Below are positions 21,871 to 30,926 of a stretch of DNA of 64,000 nucleotides, piece by piece. Below the pieces are notes generated by a model. That model ran no database searches. It had not been told where the DNA came from and saw only the letters and a program-made list of their open reading frames with translations. The DNA comes from Aliikangiella sp965214955. GTDB lineage: Bacteria; Pseudomonadota; Gammaproteobacteria; Enterobacterales; Kangiellaceae. Location of the stretch: positions 1 through 64,000 of the forward strand of contig CBDCCU010000003.1 of assembly GCA_965214955.1 (NCBI GenBank). Direction: 5' to 3'. The first letter of the stretch is position 1, and the number at the start of each line of letters is the position of its first letter. The position numbers were made by a program, and so were the translations under genes.

Positions 21871-24090
21871 TTACAAGCTTTCAATAACACTGTTTAATGT
21901 TGTACTTGGACGCATTGCTTTTGAAGCTAAATCATCGTTTGGCATGTAATAGCCTTCTAAATCCACTGCAACGCCTTGAACATCATTTAGCTCTGCAACA
22001 ATTTTAGCTTCATTTTCAGTTAACGCTTTTGCGGCATTGGCAAACTTATTGGCTAGCTCTGGATCATCAGATTGTTTGGCAACTTCTTGTGCCCAATATA
22101 AGCATAAGTAAAAATGGCTACCACGGTTATCAAGTTCGTTTACTTTGCGTGATGGTGAACGATTATTATCTAAAAATTGTCCTGTGGCGCGGTCTAAACA
22201 ATCGGCTAAAACTTGCGCTTTGGTATTGCCTGTTTTGTTGTTTAAATGCTCTAAAGATGCCGCTAGTGCTAAAAACTCTCCTAATGAATCCCAACGCAGG
22301 TGGTTTTCTTTTTCAAATTGTTGAACATGCTTTGGAGCTGAACCTCCTGCTCCTGTTTCAAACAAACCGCCGCCATTCATTAATGGAACAATTGATAGCA
22401 TTTTTGCGCTAGTGCCCAGTTCTAAAATTGGGAATAAGTCGGTTAAGTAGTCACGTAATACATTGCCAGTAACAGAAATGGTATCTTTGCCTGCTTTTAT
22501 ACGCTCTAGTGAAAATTGAGTGGCTTCAACCGGTGGCATTATGTGAATTTCTAAGCCATCAGTATCGTGTAATGGTAGATATAAGTTTACCTTTTTAATA
22601 ATTTCTGCATCATGTGCACGATTTTCATTTAACCAGAAAACCGCAGGTGTATTTGATAATCTTGCGCGAGATACCGCAAGCTTTACCCAATCTTGTATTG
22701 GTGCATCTTTTACTTGGCACATTCTCCAAATATCACCCTGTTCAACATCATGCGAAATTAAAACCTCGCCTTGTTGGTTTAACACTTTAACGGTTCCCTG
22801 CTCTTTAATTTCAAAGGTTTTATCGTGCGAACCATATTCTTCGGCTTTTTGCGCCATTAAACCTACATTAGGAACGGTTCCCATGGTTGAAGGGTCGAAT
22901 GCACCATGTTTTTTACAAAAATCAATGGTTTGCTGAAAAACACCAGAATAACAGCGATCAGGAATAACGGCTTTAGTGTCTTGTTGTTTGCCTTCGGCAT
23001 TCCACATTTGACCAGAACCACGGATCATGGCTGGCATTGATGCATCAACAATCACATCAGAGGGAACATGCAAATTGGTTATACCGCGATCAGAATCAAC
23101 CATAGCTAAATCGGGCTGTTTGGCATACAGTGCTTTTAAATCAGCATTAATTTCGTCTTGCTTTTCCTGCGGTAAAGTGCTCATTTTAGTGATGAGATCG
23201 CCAATGCCGTTGTTAACATCAACACCTAATGACTCAACTACATCAGCATGTTTTTCTAATACTTCTTTATAAAAAACAGAAACCACATGACCAAATATTA
23301 TTGGATCAGAAACTTTCATCATGGTGGCTTTCATATGCAATGAAAACAGTAAATCATTGCTTTTTGCATCATCAATTTGTGTTTGAATAAACGATTTTAA
23401 ATGGCTGGCACTTAGTCGAGAGCCGTCAATAACCTCACCTGCTAAAACTGGCAACGATGATTTAAGAGTGGTTGTTCCTGAAGCAGACTCTAAGACAATA
23501 TTTAATTGATCGTCTTTAGCCATAGTGACTGACTGTTCACTACCAAAAAAGTCACCTTCATCCATGCTAGCAACATGAGATTTTGAGCTAGACTGCCAAG
23601 CGCCCATTGAATGTGGGTTTTTCTTAGCATAATTTTTAACCGAGCCAGGTGCTCTTCTATCTGAATTACCTTCTCTTAATACTGGGTTTACCGCACTACC
23701 TTTAACTTTGTCGTAGCGTGCCTTTACGTCAGTTTCTTCAGCTGATTGAGGATCTTCTGGATAATCAGGAAGCGCATATCCTTTATCTTGAAGCTCTTTA
23801 ATAGTGGCTTTAAGCTGAGGTATTGAGGCACTAATATTAGGGAGTTTAATGATATTAGCTTCTGGTGTTTTAGCTAATTGACCAAGCTCTGCTAAGGCGT
23901 CAGATATTTTTTGATCATCAGTTAAATAATCTGAAAAAACAGCAATTACTCGTCCAGCCAATGAAATATCACGAGTTTCAACGTCAATATTTGCCGCAGC
24001 AGTAAAAGCTTTAATGATAGGTAATAATGAATGGGTAGCTAAAGCAGGTGCTTCATCTGTTTTGGTGTAAATAATCTTCGAAGTAGTCAT
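21871..24090 (-). CDS. icd: Monomeric NADP-dependent isocitrate dehydrogenase
   Basis: A 739-residue protein of the monomeric IDH type (usual length about 740), with the standard start MTTSKIIYTKTDEAPALATH and highly conserved blocks such as NRAHDAEIIKKVNLYL and GSAPKHVQQF. It converts isocitrate to 2-oxoglutarate and CO2 in the citric acid cycle, producing NADPH in the cytosol. AGGA precedes the start. A strong terminator follows, and a Fur-like palindrome lies 25-37 bases upstream. It appears monocistronic. This form of the enzyme is common in marine and psychrophilic gammaproteobacteria. Confidence 0.97.
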   Translation of the reverse strand: MTTSKIIYTKTDEAPALATHSLLPIIKAFTAAANIDVETRDISLAGRVIAVFSDYLTDDQKISDALAELGQLAKTPEANIIKLPNISASIPQLKATIKELQDKGYALPDYPEDPQSAEETDVKARYDKVKGSAVNPVLREGNSDRRAPGSVKNYAKKNPHSMGAWQSSSKSHVASMDEGDFFGSEQSVTMAKDDQLNIVLESASGTTTLKSSLPVLAGEVIDGSRLSASHLKSFIQTQIDDAKSNDLLFSLHMKATMMKVSDPIIFGHVVSVFYKEVLEKHADVVESLGVDVNNGIGDLITKMSTLPQEKQDEINADLKALYAKQPDLAMVDSDRGITNLHVPSDVIVDASMPAMIRGSGQMWNAEGKQQDTKAVIPDRCYSGVFQQTIDFCKKHGAFDPSTMGTVPNVGLMAQKAEEYGSHDKTFEIKEQGTVKVLNQQGEVLISHDVEQGDIWRMCQVKDAPIQDWVKLAVSRARLSNTPAVFWLNENRAHDAEIIKKVNLYLPLHDTDGLEIHIMPPVEATQFSLERIKAGKDTISVTGNVLRDYLTDLFPILELGTSAKMLSIVPLMNGGGLFETGAGGSAPKHVQQFEKENHLRWDSLGEFLALAASLEHLNNKTGNTKAQVLADCLDRATGQFLDNNRSPSRKVNELDNRGSHFYLCLYWAQEVAKQSDDPELANKFANAAKALTENEAKIVAELNDVQGVAVDLEGYYMPNDDLASKAMRPSTTLNSVIESL

Positions 24091-24114
24091 TTGAAATCCT
24101 AGTGTTCAAAGTAA

Positions 24115-24127
24115 AATGATGATCATT
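24115..24127. promoter_or_regulatory. Fur-like palindrome upstream of icd
   Basis: AATGAT-G-ATCATT is a perfect 6-1-6 palindrome and matches the core of the Fur consensus (AATGATAATCATT) at 12 of 13 bases. It lies 25-37 bases before the icd start. Binding is not shown. Confidence 0.35.
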
Positions 24128-24286
24128 GAAGTGGATCGTTAATTACGCGCGCGAATTATACGCAAAAATTTTATTTATTTCATTGCAATGGCATTAATAA
24201 ATCAATTTATCAGTTAAAATAAACGACTTTATTAAAGCCGAGCTTATCTAAATACACTTTAACTTCTAAATACACTCTAACTTAAA

Positions 24287-24970
24287 ATGCCCAAGCCACC
24301 TTTTAATCAAAGTAAGCAATCAATTACCACTAAAAGCGTAAGTAATAATGCTGCAACAGCAAAAAAGAAATTATCAAAACATAAAAATAGCCGCCCCGTT
24401 TCTAATCCGTTTATTGTTTTATTCAATAAACCTTTTAATACGCTCTGCCAGTTTACTGGCGAAAAAGATGATATTACATTGGCTAACTTCATTAAAATTC
24501 CCAAAGTTTATCCTGCAGGCCGGTTAGATAAAGATTCTGAGGGTTTGCTCATTTTAACTAACTGCGGAAAAACTCAGCACAAGATTAGCCATCCTAAATT
24601 TAATAAGTGGAAAACTTATTGGGTTCAAGTTGAAGGTGAATTAAACGATGAAGCCATTAATAAATTATCCAAAGGGGTAAAGCTAAAAGATGGTTTAACT
24701 AAACCTGCTAAAGTTGAAAGGCTAGATCCCCATGTTGAGTCTCAATTATGGACAAGAAACCCGCCCATTAGACAAAGAAAAAACAAACCAACTAGTTGGT
24801 TATCAATAGCTATATCCGAGGGTAAAAACCGTCAAGTACGACGTATGACGGCAGCAGTTGGTTTTCCTACGCTCAGACTGATCAGAAAATCCATCGATCA
24901 GTGGACTATTGATAATCTACAACCAGGTGAATACCAAATAATCAAGTTAAAGCGTGCTAGGGTCTGTTGA
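24287..24970 (+). CDS. rluE: 23S rRNA pseudouridine(2457) synthase RluE
   Basis: A 227-residue RsuA/RluE-family pseudouridine synthase. The catalytic motif GRLDKDSEGLLILT carries the essential Asp at about residue 81, and the C-terminal motif GKNRQVRRMTAAVGFPTLRL is typical. It isomerises a uridine in helix 89 of 23S rRNA. There is no N-terminal S4 domain, as expected for RluE. The first 40 residues are a lysine-rich extension beyond the E. coli protein (217), so a later start is possible, though no better ribosome site is seen. It stands alone, divergent from icd and convergent with the chemoreceptor gene. Confidence 0.9.
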   Translation: MPKPPFNQSKQSITTKSVSNNAATAKKKLSKHKNSRPVSNPFIVLFNKPFNTLCQFTGEKDDITLANFIKIPKVYPAGRLDKDSEGLLILTNCGKTQHKISHPKFNKWKTYWVQVEGELNDEAINKLSKGVKLKDGLTKPAKVERLDPHVESQLWTRNPPIRQRKNKPTSWLSIAISEGKNRQVRRMTAAVGFPTLRLIRKSIDQWTIDNLQPGEYQIIKLKRARVC

Positions 24971-24977
24971 TCTCTAA

Positions 24978-26522
24978 CTATAAAAATTGATTCATCACCA
25001 CTTTTTGCTCGTGAAGCTGTTTAACCAGCATACTACTTAACTCTACAGACTCTTGCCCTCTTAACTCCGTTTGTGCCGACATATCGGTGATAGCAACAAT
25101 ATTTTTATTCAGCTCATCGGCAACTGTTGCTTGTTCTTCTACTGCTGTGGCAATTTGGGTACTTAAATCGGCAAGGTTAACCACTTCACTGTTAATTTGT
25201 TGGAGTGAATCATCAGCTTTACCTGCATAATTTACACAAGAATTTGCTAGTTTATTACCTTGATCCATAGCACTGATCACATTTGTTGACTCTTGCTGTA
25301 ATGAGGTGAGTAATGTACTGATCTCTTCTGTCGATTGCTGAGTTCTCATGGCTAAAGCTCTTACTTCCTCGGCAACCACTGCAAAGCCTCTACCCTGATC
25401 ACCCGCTCTGGCTGCTTCTATTGCGGCGTTAAGTGCCAGTAAATTAGTTTGATCGGCAATGCTACTAATTTCGCCTAAAACTGACTCAATTTGCTTACTA
25501 CCATCGGTTAGTTTTTTTATAGCTAAATCGACTTCAGAGAGCTGGCTAGAAAGCTTATCTATTGCCTGAATGGTTTCACTTACAACTTGTTGCCCTGTTT
25601 GGCTAAGATCTTGTCCTTGCTGTGCAGCACTAGATGTATGGGCTAAGTTTTGAGCAATTTCTTGAATAGTTGCCGACATTTCAGTAATAGCAGTAGCTAC
25701 CTGATCGGTTTCAGTTTTTTGGCTTCCTAAGATCTTAGAAACATCGTTACCACAATCAGATGATTTTTCAGCCATATCAATAATGGCGTAAGAATCATTG
25801 GCAACTCTACCTAATACTGCCCGAAGTTCTGCCCGCCTTTTACGTAAAGCTAAACACACCGCACCAATATCATCATTACAGCCTGAATAAATATAACTCA
25901 TTAAACTGTTGTCAAAAACCGCTTTAGATTCGGCCACTACAGTTTTGTAACTAGTGCGCCACTTAGCAAAAGTTAATGTCGCCACTAAACCAACAGCAAA
26001 GCTTAAGATGTTGATCCAGCTAAAATTATCATTAACAAAATAGGCTATAACAGGCAAAAAAGTTAGCACTAATAACCCAATAAAAGTCCATTGGGTTATG
26101 TCTGTTTGGAACTTAAGTTTCCATGGCGTTTCATCGTTATTAAGTTTTTGATAAACCTTTTCAGCACGCTCAACTACATCTCTTTTGGGTTTGGTTCTTA
26201 CCGACTGATATTCAACAACCTCTCCTTTGTCGTTTTTAATGGGGGTAACAAAAGCATTAACCCAGTAAAAATCACCATTTTTACAACGGTTTTTAACCGG
26301 TCCCATCCATGTTTTTCCGGTTTTAATATAAGACCATAAATTTTCAAAAGCCGCTTTAGGCATATCGGAGTGACGCACTAAGTTATGCGGCTTGCCGCGC
26401 ATTTCTTCAAGGGAGTAACCCGCTATTTTGCAGAAATCATTATTCGCATATTTGATATGACTTTTCAGATCAGTTGTTGACAGCAAAACTTGTGAATTAT
26501 CAAAATGTTGTTCTTGTGACAT
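24978..26522 (-). CDS. Aer-like chemoreceptor with N-terminal PAS domain
   Basis: The start at 26522 (MSQEQHFDN) has GAGGA at the right distance; a longer frame adds 10 residues. The 514-residue protein has a PAS domain at about 15-115 (FCKIAGYSLEEMRGKPHNLVRH and GDFYWVNAFVTPI, as in Aer). Two membrane helices at about 145-185 follow, and then a signalling domain with the hairpin tip QTNLLALNAAIEAARAGDQG. Aer-type receptors sense redox or oxygen through FAD bound by PAS and signal to CheA/CheW at the cell pole. FAD binding here is inferred. It is a single gene with its own promoter region (26523-26747). Confidence 0.92.
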   Translation of the reverse strand: MSQEQHFDNSQVLLSTTDLKSHIKYANNDFCKIAGYSLEEMRGKPHNLVRHSDMPKAAFENLWSYIKTGKTWMGPVKNRCKNGDFYWVNAFVTPIKNDKGEVVEYQSVRTKPKRDVVERAEKVYQKLNNDETPWKLKFQTDITQWTFIGLLVLTFLPVIAYFVNDNFSWINILSFAVGLVATLTFAKWRTSYKTVVAESKAVFDNSLMSYIYSGCNDDIGAVCLALRKRRAELRAVLGRVANDSYAIIDMAEKSSDCGNDVSKILGSQKTETDQVATAITEMSATIQEIAQNLAHTSSAAQQGQDLSQTGQQVVSETIQAIDKLSSQLSEVDLAIKKLTDGSKQIESVLGEISSIADQTNLLALNAAIEAARAGDQGRGFAVVAEEVRALAMRTQQSTEEISTLLTSLQQESTNVISAMDQGNKLANSCVNYAGKADDSLQQINSEVVNLADLSTQIATAVEEQATVADELNKNIVAITDMSAQTELRGQESVELSSMLVKQLHEQKVVMNQFL

Positions 26523-26747
26523 TTTATTCCTCAATAAACAATACTTAGTCAATAAAAGGCATCTCAGTTTTAATAAAACTGAAACTAGTACCCGTTTAAT
26601 AGTAAATAATCAAGAATACGCAGTAAGAATAGCTTTTATTGGTTTTTGCGATTATCTGCAATATAGCTTAGACCGTAAAAGCCGTTTTTTCAAAAAAACA
26701 ACTTATTATTTGGCAAATATTATTAGGCGAAAATAGACAATATAAGT

Positions 26748-27134
26748 TTATTGTTTTGAGCGCCTATCGCGCCAAACCAATTGTTCAGAAGATATATTTT
26801 TCAGTAGATTAGGGCATTTTTTATCACCTTTACCCGTTATTCCACCATCTGGTGAGCAGATTTTTTTGCCTTGTTGGTCATATAACTGACTCATTAGATT
26901 GCAACACTGAGCGGGAAAATAAAAATACAGTTTATCTTTAATTGTATATTGCCAAACTTCTCGCGGAGGATTACCGATAGGTTGTTGTTTAAATTGAGTT
27001 ATTTTATTTTTTACCCATTGAGGTATTTGAGTTTTATCGCCAGCCATAACTTGTTGGCTTTTATAAAACGTAACTCCAACGATTCCTACAATAATTATTA
27101 AAGTGATGTACGGGCTTACGGTTAATTTAGTCAT
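26748..27134 (-). CDS. Secreted or anchored DUF6970-like protein
   Basis: A 128-residue protein with an N-terminal hydrophobic segment (residues 8-23) followed by a small periplasmic domain. The domain has PAQCCNLMSQLYDQQGKKIC and SPDGGITGKGDKKCP, a cysteine-rich pattern I associate with uncharacterised lipoprotein-like proteins (DUF6970, from memory). No lipobox Cys is present, so it is probably a membrane-anchored periplasmic protein. The conserved CC, C, C may form disulfides or bind metal. It stands alone between the chemoreceptor and the restriction genes. Confidence 0.6.
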   Translation of the reverse strand: MTKLTVSPYITLIIIVGIVGVTFYKSQQVMAGDKTQIPQWVKNKITQFKQQPIGNPPREVWQYTIKDKLYFYFPAQCCNLMSQLYDQQGKKICSPDGGITGKGDKKCPNLLKNISSEQLVWRDRRSKQ

Positions 27135-27348
27135 ATTTTTCTTATCACCGTTATTGGGGCAAAAAGTCTCACTGGACTATTTGTTATGTTTTGGGAAAAC
27201 TGATCTTTGTTAGCACTTTAAAGCATTGCCATCTATAACATCAACAACAATTCTTTAATCTTGATGGTTGGTTTATGTATGATCTAGGAATATGCCAAAC
27301 TACTTGAGCCGTTGAATATTTTTATTATGGATACAATTTTTGTCACGA

Positions 27349-28104
27349 CTAGCCTTCCTGAATTGCTGCTATCGTTTCAACGTGGCTTGCAAGTGAAGCC
27401 AAGAAAGCCTTAATTCCTGTTTCTTTTGTTACGGCACTATATTCACCATCTTTGATTGCTGACCTTGGCGATTTGATTACTGAAGCAGCAGTATAAAGAC
27501 TCTTCTGCATCAGTCGGCGACAAAGAATATCAAACCTATCCATATATGATACGCCATCTATCGGCGGATATTCTCCTTTTTCATTTTTAATATAGAATGT
27601 GTCACGAATTTTGGGGTTAAGCATAAATTCTTTCATTGCTCGGAAGTGTTTCATTTGGATTTGTACGCTAGTTAAGGTTTCTTGGCAATCTTCAACCAAG
27701 ATCAAGTACCCAGTAAACAATCTGGTCAAACCTTCAAACACGTCTTCTTCAAAAGCTTTCTTAATATCAATACCGCTACCAAGGGCTTCTTCATTACGGT
27801 TATTTGCATTTTTTCCAAAGGAATCAGCAATAGACTTCAATTCAATGGCGGCAATCAACGTGCCGCTATTCATTATTAAAACATCCCAAGACTTGGTGGG
27901 TCTAAAGAAGCCTGGAAGTTGTGCCTTTCTTCCAGTTAGAACGGTTGCGCTCGGTAAGCCATGGCTATGCACCACCCAAGCTAGTAAATTAACAAACGCA
28001 TCAAGTGTTTTTCCACTTCGAACTCCTTCACGCTCACGAACCACCCAGAAACTTTTAACTGCTTGTGCAACGCGCTCTTCATATCCATCAAGATTTAATG
28101 CCAT
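27349..28104 (-). CDS. Type II restriction endonuclease, PaeR7I/XhoI family
   Basis: A 251-residue protein with strong resemblance to PaeR7I/XhoI enzymes: the start EERVAQAVKSFW, GRKAQLPGFFRPTKSWD, and a PD-(D/E)XK-like core WDVLIMNSGTLIAAIELKS (residues about 75-93). Known members cut CTCGAG. It starts one base after the stop of the methyltransferase gene, so the two are cotranscribed with the methylase first. No controller protein gene is seen. In this window I could find no CTCGAG, consistent with site avoidance. The predicted specificity rests on family membership only. Confidence 0.88.
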   Translation of the reverse strand: MALNLDGYEERVAQAVKSFWVVREREGVRSGKTLDAFVNLLAWVVHSHGLPSATVLTGRKAQLPGFFRPTKSWDVLIMNSGTLIAAIELKSIADSFGKNANNRNEEALGSGIDIKKAFEEDVFEGLTRLFTGYLILVEDCQETLTSVQIQMKHFRAMKEFMLNPKIRDTFYIKNEKGEYPPIDGVSYMDRFDILCRRLMQKSLYTAASVIKSPRSAIKDGEYSAVTKETGIKAFLASLASHVETIAAIQEG

Positions 28105-29769
28105 TTAAATACCTACTATTAATTTTTCTTTTTTGTTCAACTTATATACTTCACAAGCAAGCTCAGTGAAACAGTCCGTGTCATTAGCCTTTCCAGCTTT
28201 GATTAAACGCTTCTGAAGATCAGATTCAACTTCTTCCCAGTTTGGAATACGAAGTTTTCTTAAATGTTGTGCTTGAAACCGAAGATATCCCTTAGCAATC
28301 TTTGTGCTGTACACCGTAATAAATAGCTTTGTCACACTTGAAAGAAGAAGAACTCGTAGCGCATGTAAATTCCAATTATCCGAACACACATAATAGATCG
28401 AATTATTAGGATGGTATTTTCCATTGTCATGCAGGACGATGGGGTCACTACTAATATCAGGGATCAGTAACTTCTCCATTTTTGCCCGTTCTTTATACAC
28501 GCGATCAATAGTCTTGAACCATTTAGCTGTATCTTTCTTTGCAATATGACGTTTACACAGTTCTTCTTTGTGTGAATTTAGATAGTTTGATAACTTTGGG
28601 TGATCATCCAAGTTGATCACCCCGTTTTCATCATAGGTGTTTACAAGGTATTTTTCGCGCCATGCTATTGAACCACCTTTAAGTTCGTTAGCCGTTACGA
28701 CCGGCAGAAGTCTTTCTTCTTCTATTTCAGTCCCTACTTTATTCGAGTCAACCACATAGATTTTATTAGACCCAGTTGCAGCACCAATAAAGACCTTACA
28801 TCCCGCTTCTTCAAGTAGAGGGTATTTTTCTTCAAGTTTATGTACCAAAGCTATTTGATCAGAAGAGCCAAGAAGCCATGGCTTGTCGCCATTAACAATT
28901 TTTTTTCTTACCTGAAGATTTGTTGCTTCGCCCTTAATTGCAGACAGCACTTCACTTGCTTCATCACTACTAAAAGAAGTTTTATGCTTTAGAACGGTTT
29001 GGACAGGCTTTCCTTTTATTAGTTGTGTAATTGCTGGATAGGTCATTACATTTTTTTCAAAAGCATCTACACCATATAGATCAATAAACAGCTCCAAACC
29101 GTAACTATCATTGATCAATCTTCTTAGTGATTTACCGTATGTATTCTTTGTCCAGCGATCAGTACAAATAAAAGAAAGCCGACCACCTGTTACCAGTAAT
29201 GAAAGACACTTTTCATAAAATGGAACATACAGATCAGCACGACCAGTCATTGTTGAAAAGCGGCGTCTGTATTCGTTCAGAAGACTTTTGGGAACATTTT
29301 CAACCCGTACATAAGGCGGGTTGCCAATAACATGGGTGAAATCTGGTGCTATATCTTCAAGAAGAAAGTCTGTTGATATAAACCATTGATTCAACAGTAA
29401 AGTTATTTCAATTTTACTATAGCCCCTTGTTTTAAGCATTGATGCAACTTTGCTTTTAGCTATATCAAGACTACTTGCTACAAGATCAACTGCAATGAGT
29501 TTATCCGAAAGCTGTTTGACAGTTGGGCGTTTTTTGGGAAGATTAATAAGGCGGTTTACAATGGCAATTACGAATTCACCTTCACCACAAGAAGGCTCAA
29601 GAATACGGGCGTTCTCAAAGTCTTCAGGCGTATTTAAACCAATCGCTGTCAGCATAAATTCAACAACTTTGGGGCGTGTGTATATTTGCCCCTTACCTGA
29701 TTCAGATTGTTCCCAAGCGACAACTTCTTTTTTCAATATATCTTCGTCGAATTGCAATACATTTTGCAT
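28105..29769 (-). CDS. N6-adenine DNA methyltransferase, PaeR7I/XhoI-type partner
   Basis: A 554-residue gamma-type adenine methyltransferase. The SAM motif ILEPSCGEGEF is at about residues 46-56, and the catalytic motif IV NPPYVRVENVP begins near 149. The C-terminal half is the target-recognition region, ending FQAQHLRKLRIPNW as in PaeR7I-type methylases (about 530 residues). It protects host DNA from the downstream endonuclease, presumably by methylating the A in CTCGAG. Methylase-before-nuclease order delays cutting when the pair enters a new host. Both genes are intact, so the system is likely active. Confidence 0.9.
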   Translation of the reverse strand: MQNVLQFDEDILKKEVVAWEQSESGKGQIYTRPKVVEFMLTAIGLNTPEDFENARILEPSCGEGEFVIAIVNRLINLPKKRPTVKQLSDKLIAVDLVASSLDIAKSKVASMLKTRGYSKIEITLLLNQWFISTDFLLEDIAPDFTHVIGNPPYVRVENVPKSLLNEYRRRFSTMTGRADLYVPFYEKCLSLLVTGGRLSFICTDRWTKNTYGKSLRRLINDSYGLELFIDLYGVDAFEKNVMTYPAITQLIKGKPVQTVLKHKTSFSSDEASEVLSAIKGEATNLQVRKKIVNGDKPWLLGSSDQIALVHKLEEKYPLLEEAGCKVFIGAATGSNKIYVVDSNKVGTEIEEERLLPVVTANELKGGSIAWREKYLVNTYDENGVINLDDHPKLSNYLNSHKEELCKRHIAKKDTAKWFKTIDRVYKERAKMEKLLIPDISSDPIVLHDNGKYHPNNSIYYVCSDNWNLHALRVLLLSSVTKLFITVYSTKIAKGYLRFQAQHLRKLRIPNWEEVESDLQKRLIKAGKANDTDCFTELACEVYKLNKKEKLIVGI

Positions 29770-30002
29770 TCGTCACTTTACTCCTTCGATCACGACTCAA
29801 TAATGTAGTGTAAGAATCAGCTTTGCAGATTAATAGAACATATAAAACACGATACCATTCAACTTATATCAACCTCAACAATGTTTATCTATTCTTAAAA
29901 ATTTGTTACGTACTAATTAAGTTTAATCTCATATCTCTTGAATTCCATATCCTAGTATTATCGTTTAATATTCAACAATTAATTTTTCTTAAGCTAAATT
30001 TT

Positions 30003-30677
30003 ATGAACCAAACTTTAAGCTCTACTCAATCTTTGATTTCACATATCAAACTAGAAACTGGCTCAAACCCTAAATACAGCGTTATTTGGCTGCATGGCTT
30101 AGGGGCTGATGGTAATGATTTTGCCCCAATTGTTCCTGAGTTATCGTTAAAGCAACCTGTATGCTTTATATTTCCTAATGCACCATCAATACCCGTTACT
30201 ATTAACAATGGTTTTGTTATGCCTGCTTGGTACGATATTTTAGATATGAATGTTGAACGTAAGGTTGATGTAGCTCAGTTAAGGCAATCCGCCGATCATG
30301 TTGTTGCGTTAATTGAGCATGAAATAGAACAAGGCATACCCAGCGAAAATATTATTATTGCAGGCTTTTCGCAGGGTGGCGCTGTTGCTTTGGAAGCCGC
30401 TTTAAGTTATTCAAAACCTTTGGCTGGGTTGTTAGTAATGTCTACTTACTTTGCTACGCAAAACAGTATTAAACTATCTTTAGAAAATAAAAACATTCCC
30501 ATTATGATCAATCATGGAACTTATGATCCCGTTGTACCTGCCGTTTTAGGTGAAAAAATCAATCAGGTTTTGCTTGAGCAAAACTATCAAACTCAATATT
30601 TAACCTATCCGATGGAGCATTCAGTTTGTCCGCAGCAGATTGCCGATATAAATCAATGGATTAATAATCTAATTTAA
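30003..30677 (+). CDS. Alpha/beta-hydrolase carboxylesterase (EstB/YpfH-like)
   Basis: The start at 30003 (MNQTLSSTQS) is chosen because the frame upstream adds 60 hydrophobic, non-conserved residues. The 224-residue enzyme has the oxyanion motif LHGLGADGNDF, the nucleophile GFSQGG (Ser123), Asp175 in GTYDPVVP and His206 in EHSVCP, a complete triad. This family (carboxylesterase / acyl-protein thioesterase-like) hydrolyses short-chain esters in the cytoplasm; the natural substrate is usually unknown. A tRNA-Arg gene follows 19 bases later. The ribosome site is weak. Confidence 0.9.
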   Translation: MNQTLSSTQSLISHIKLETGSNPKYSVIWLHGLGADGNDFAPIVPELSLKQPVCFIFPNAPSIPVTINNGFVMPAWYDILDMNVERKVDVAQLRQSADHVVALIEHEIEQGIPSENIIIAGFSQGGAVALEAALSYSKPLAGLLVMSTYFATQNSIKLSLENKNIPIMINHGTYDPVVPAVLGEKINQVLLEQNYQTQYLTYPMEHSVCPQQIADINQWINNLI

Positions 30678-30696
30678 ATTAAATTACTGTTTTAAT

Positions 30697-30773
30697 GCGC
30701 CTGTAGCTCATTTGGATAGAGCGATCCCCTCCTAAGGGATAGGTAGCAGGTTCGACTCCTGCCAGGCGCGCCA
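30697..30773 (+). tRNA. tRNA-Arg (CCT anticodon)
   Basis: The acceptor stem GCGCCTG pairs with CAGGCGC, with a D arm (GCTC/GAGC), an anticodon stem ATCCC/GGGAT around the loop CTCCTAA, a T arm GCAGG/CCTGC and an encoded CCA. The anticodon CCT reads AGG. Confidence 0.95.
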
Positions 30774-30781
30774 AATGTTTC

Positions 30782-30816
30782 TAGTTGATAGTTGATAGTT
30801 GATAGTTGATAGTTGA
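30782..30816 (+). repeat. Five tandem copies of TAGTTGA
   Basis: Exactly five head-to-tail copies of the heptamer TAGTTGA follow the tRNA-Arg gene by eight bases, in non-coding DNA. The copy number is probably variable between strains. Confidence 0.95.
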
Positions 30817-30926
30817 TAAAAGATTAGGCTTTATTATTCACTCTATATCAATTAGTTAGGTTATAATTCGCATCCATTAATTATTACCAATAACTAAGCC
30901 CCTTTTCAAAACCAAAAGCTCATTAA

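Noticed and set aside
29823..30002. A 60-residue N-terminal extension of the esterase
   Set aside because: The extension is AT-rich and unlike the family, and the ATG at 30003 gives the normal length.
30697..30816. tRNA-Arg as an integration site of a mobile element
   Set aside because: No integrase, repeated tRNA end or foreign block follows; only a heptamer array and then mfd.
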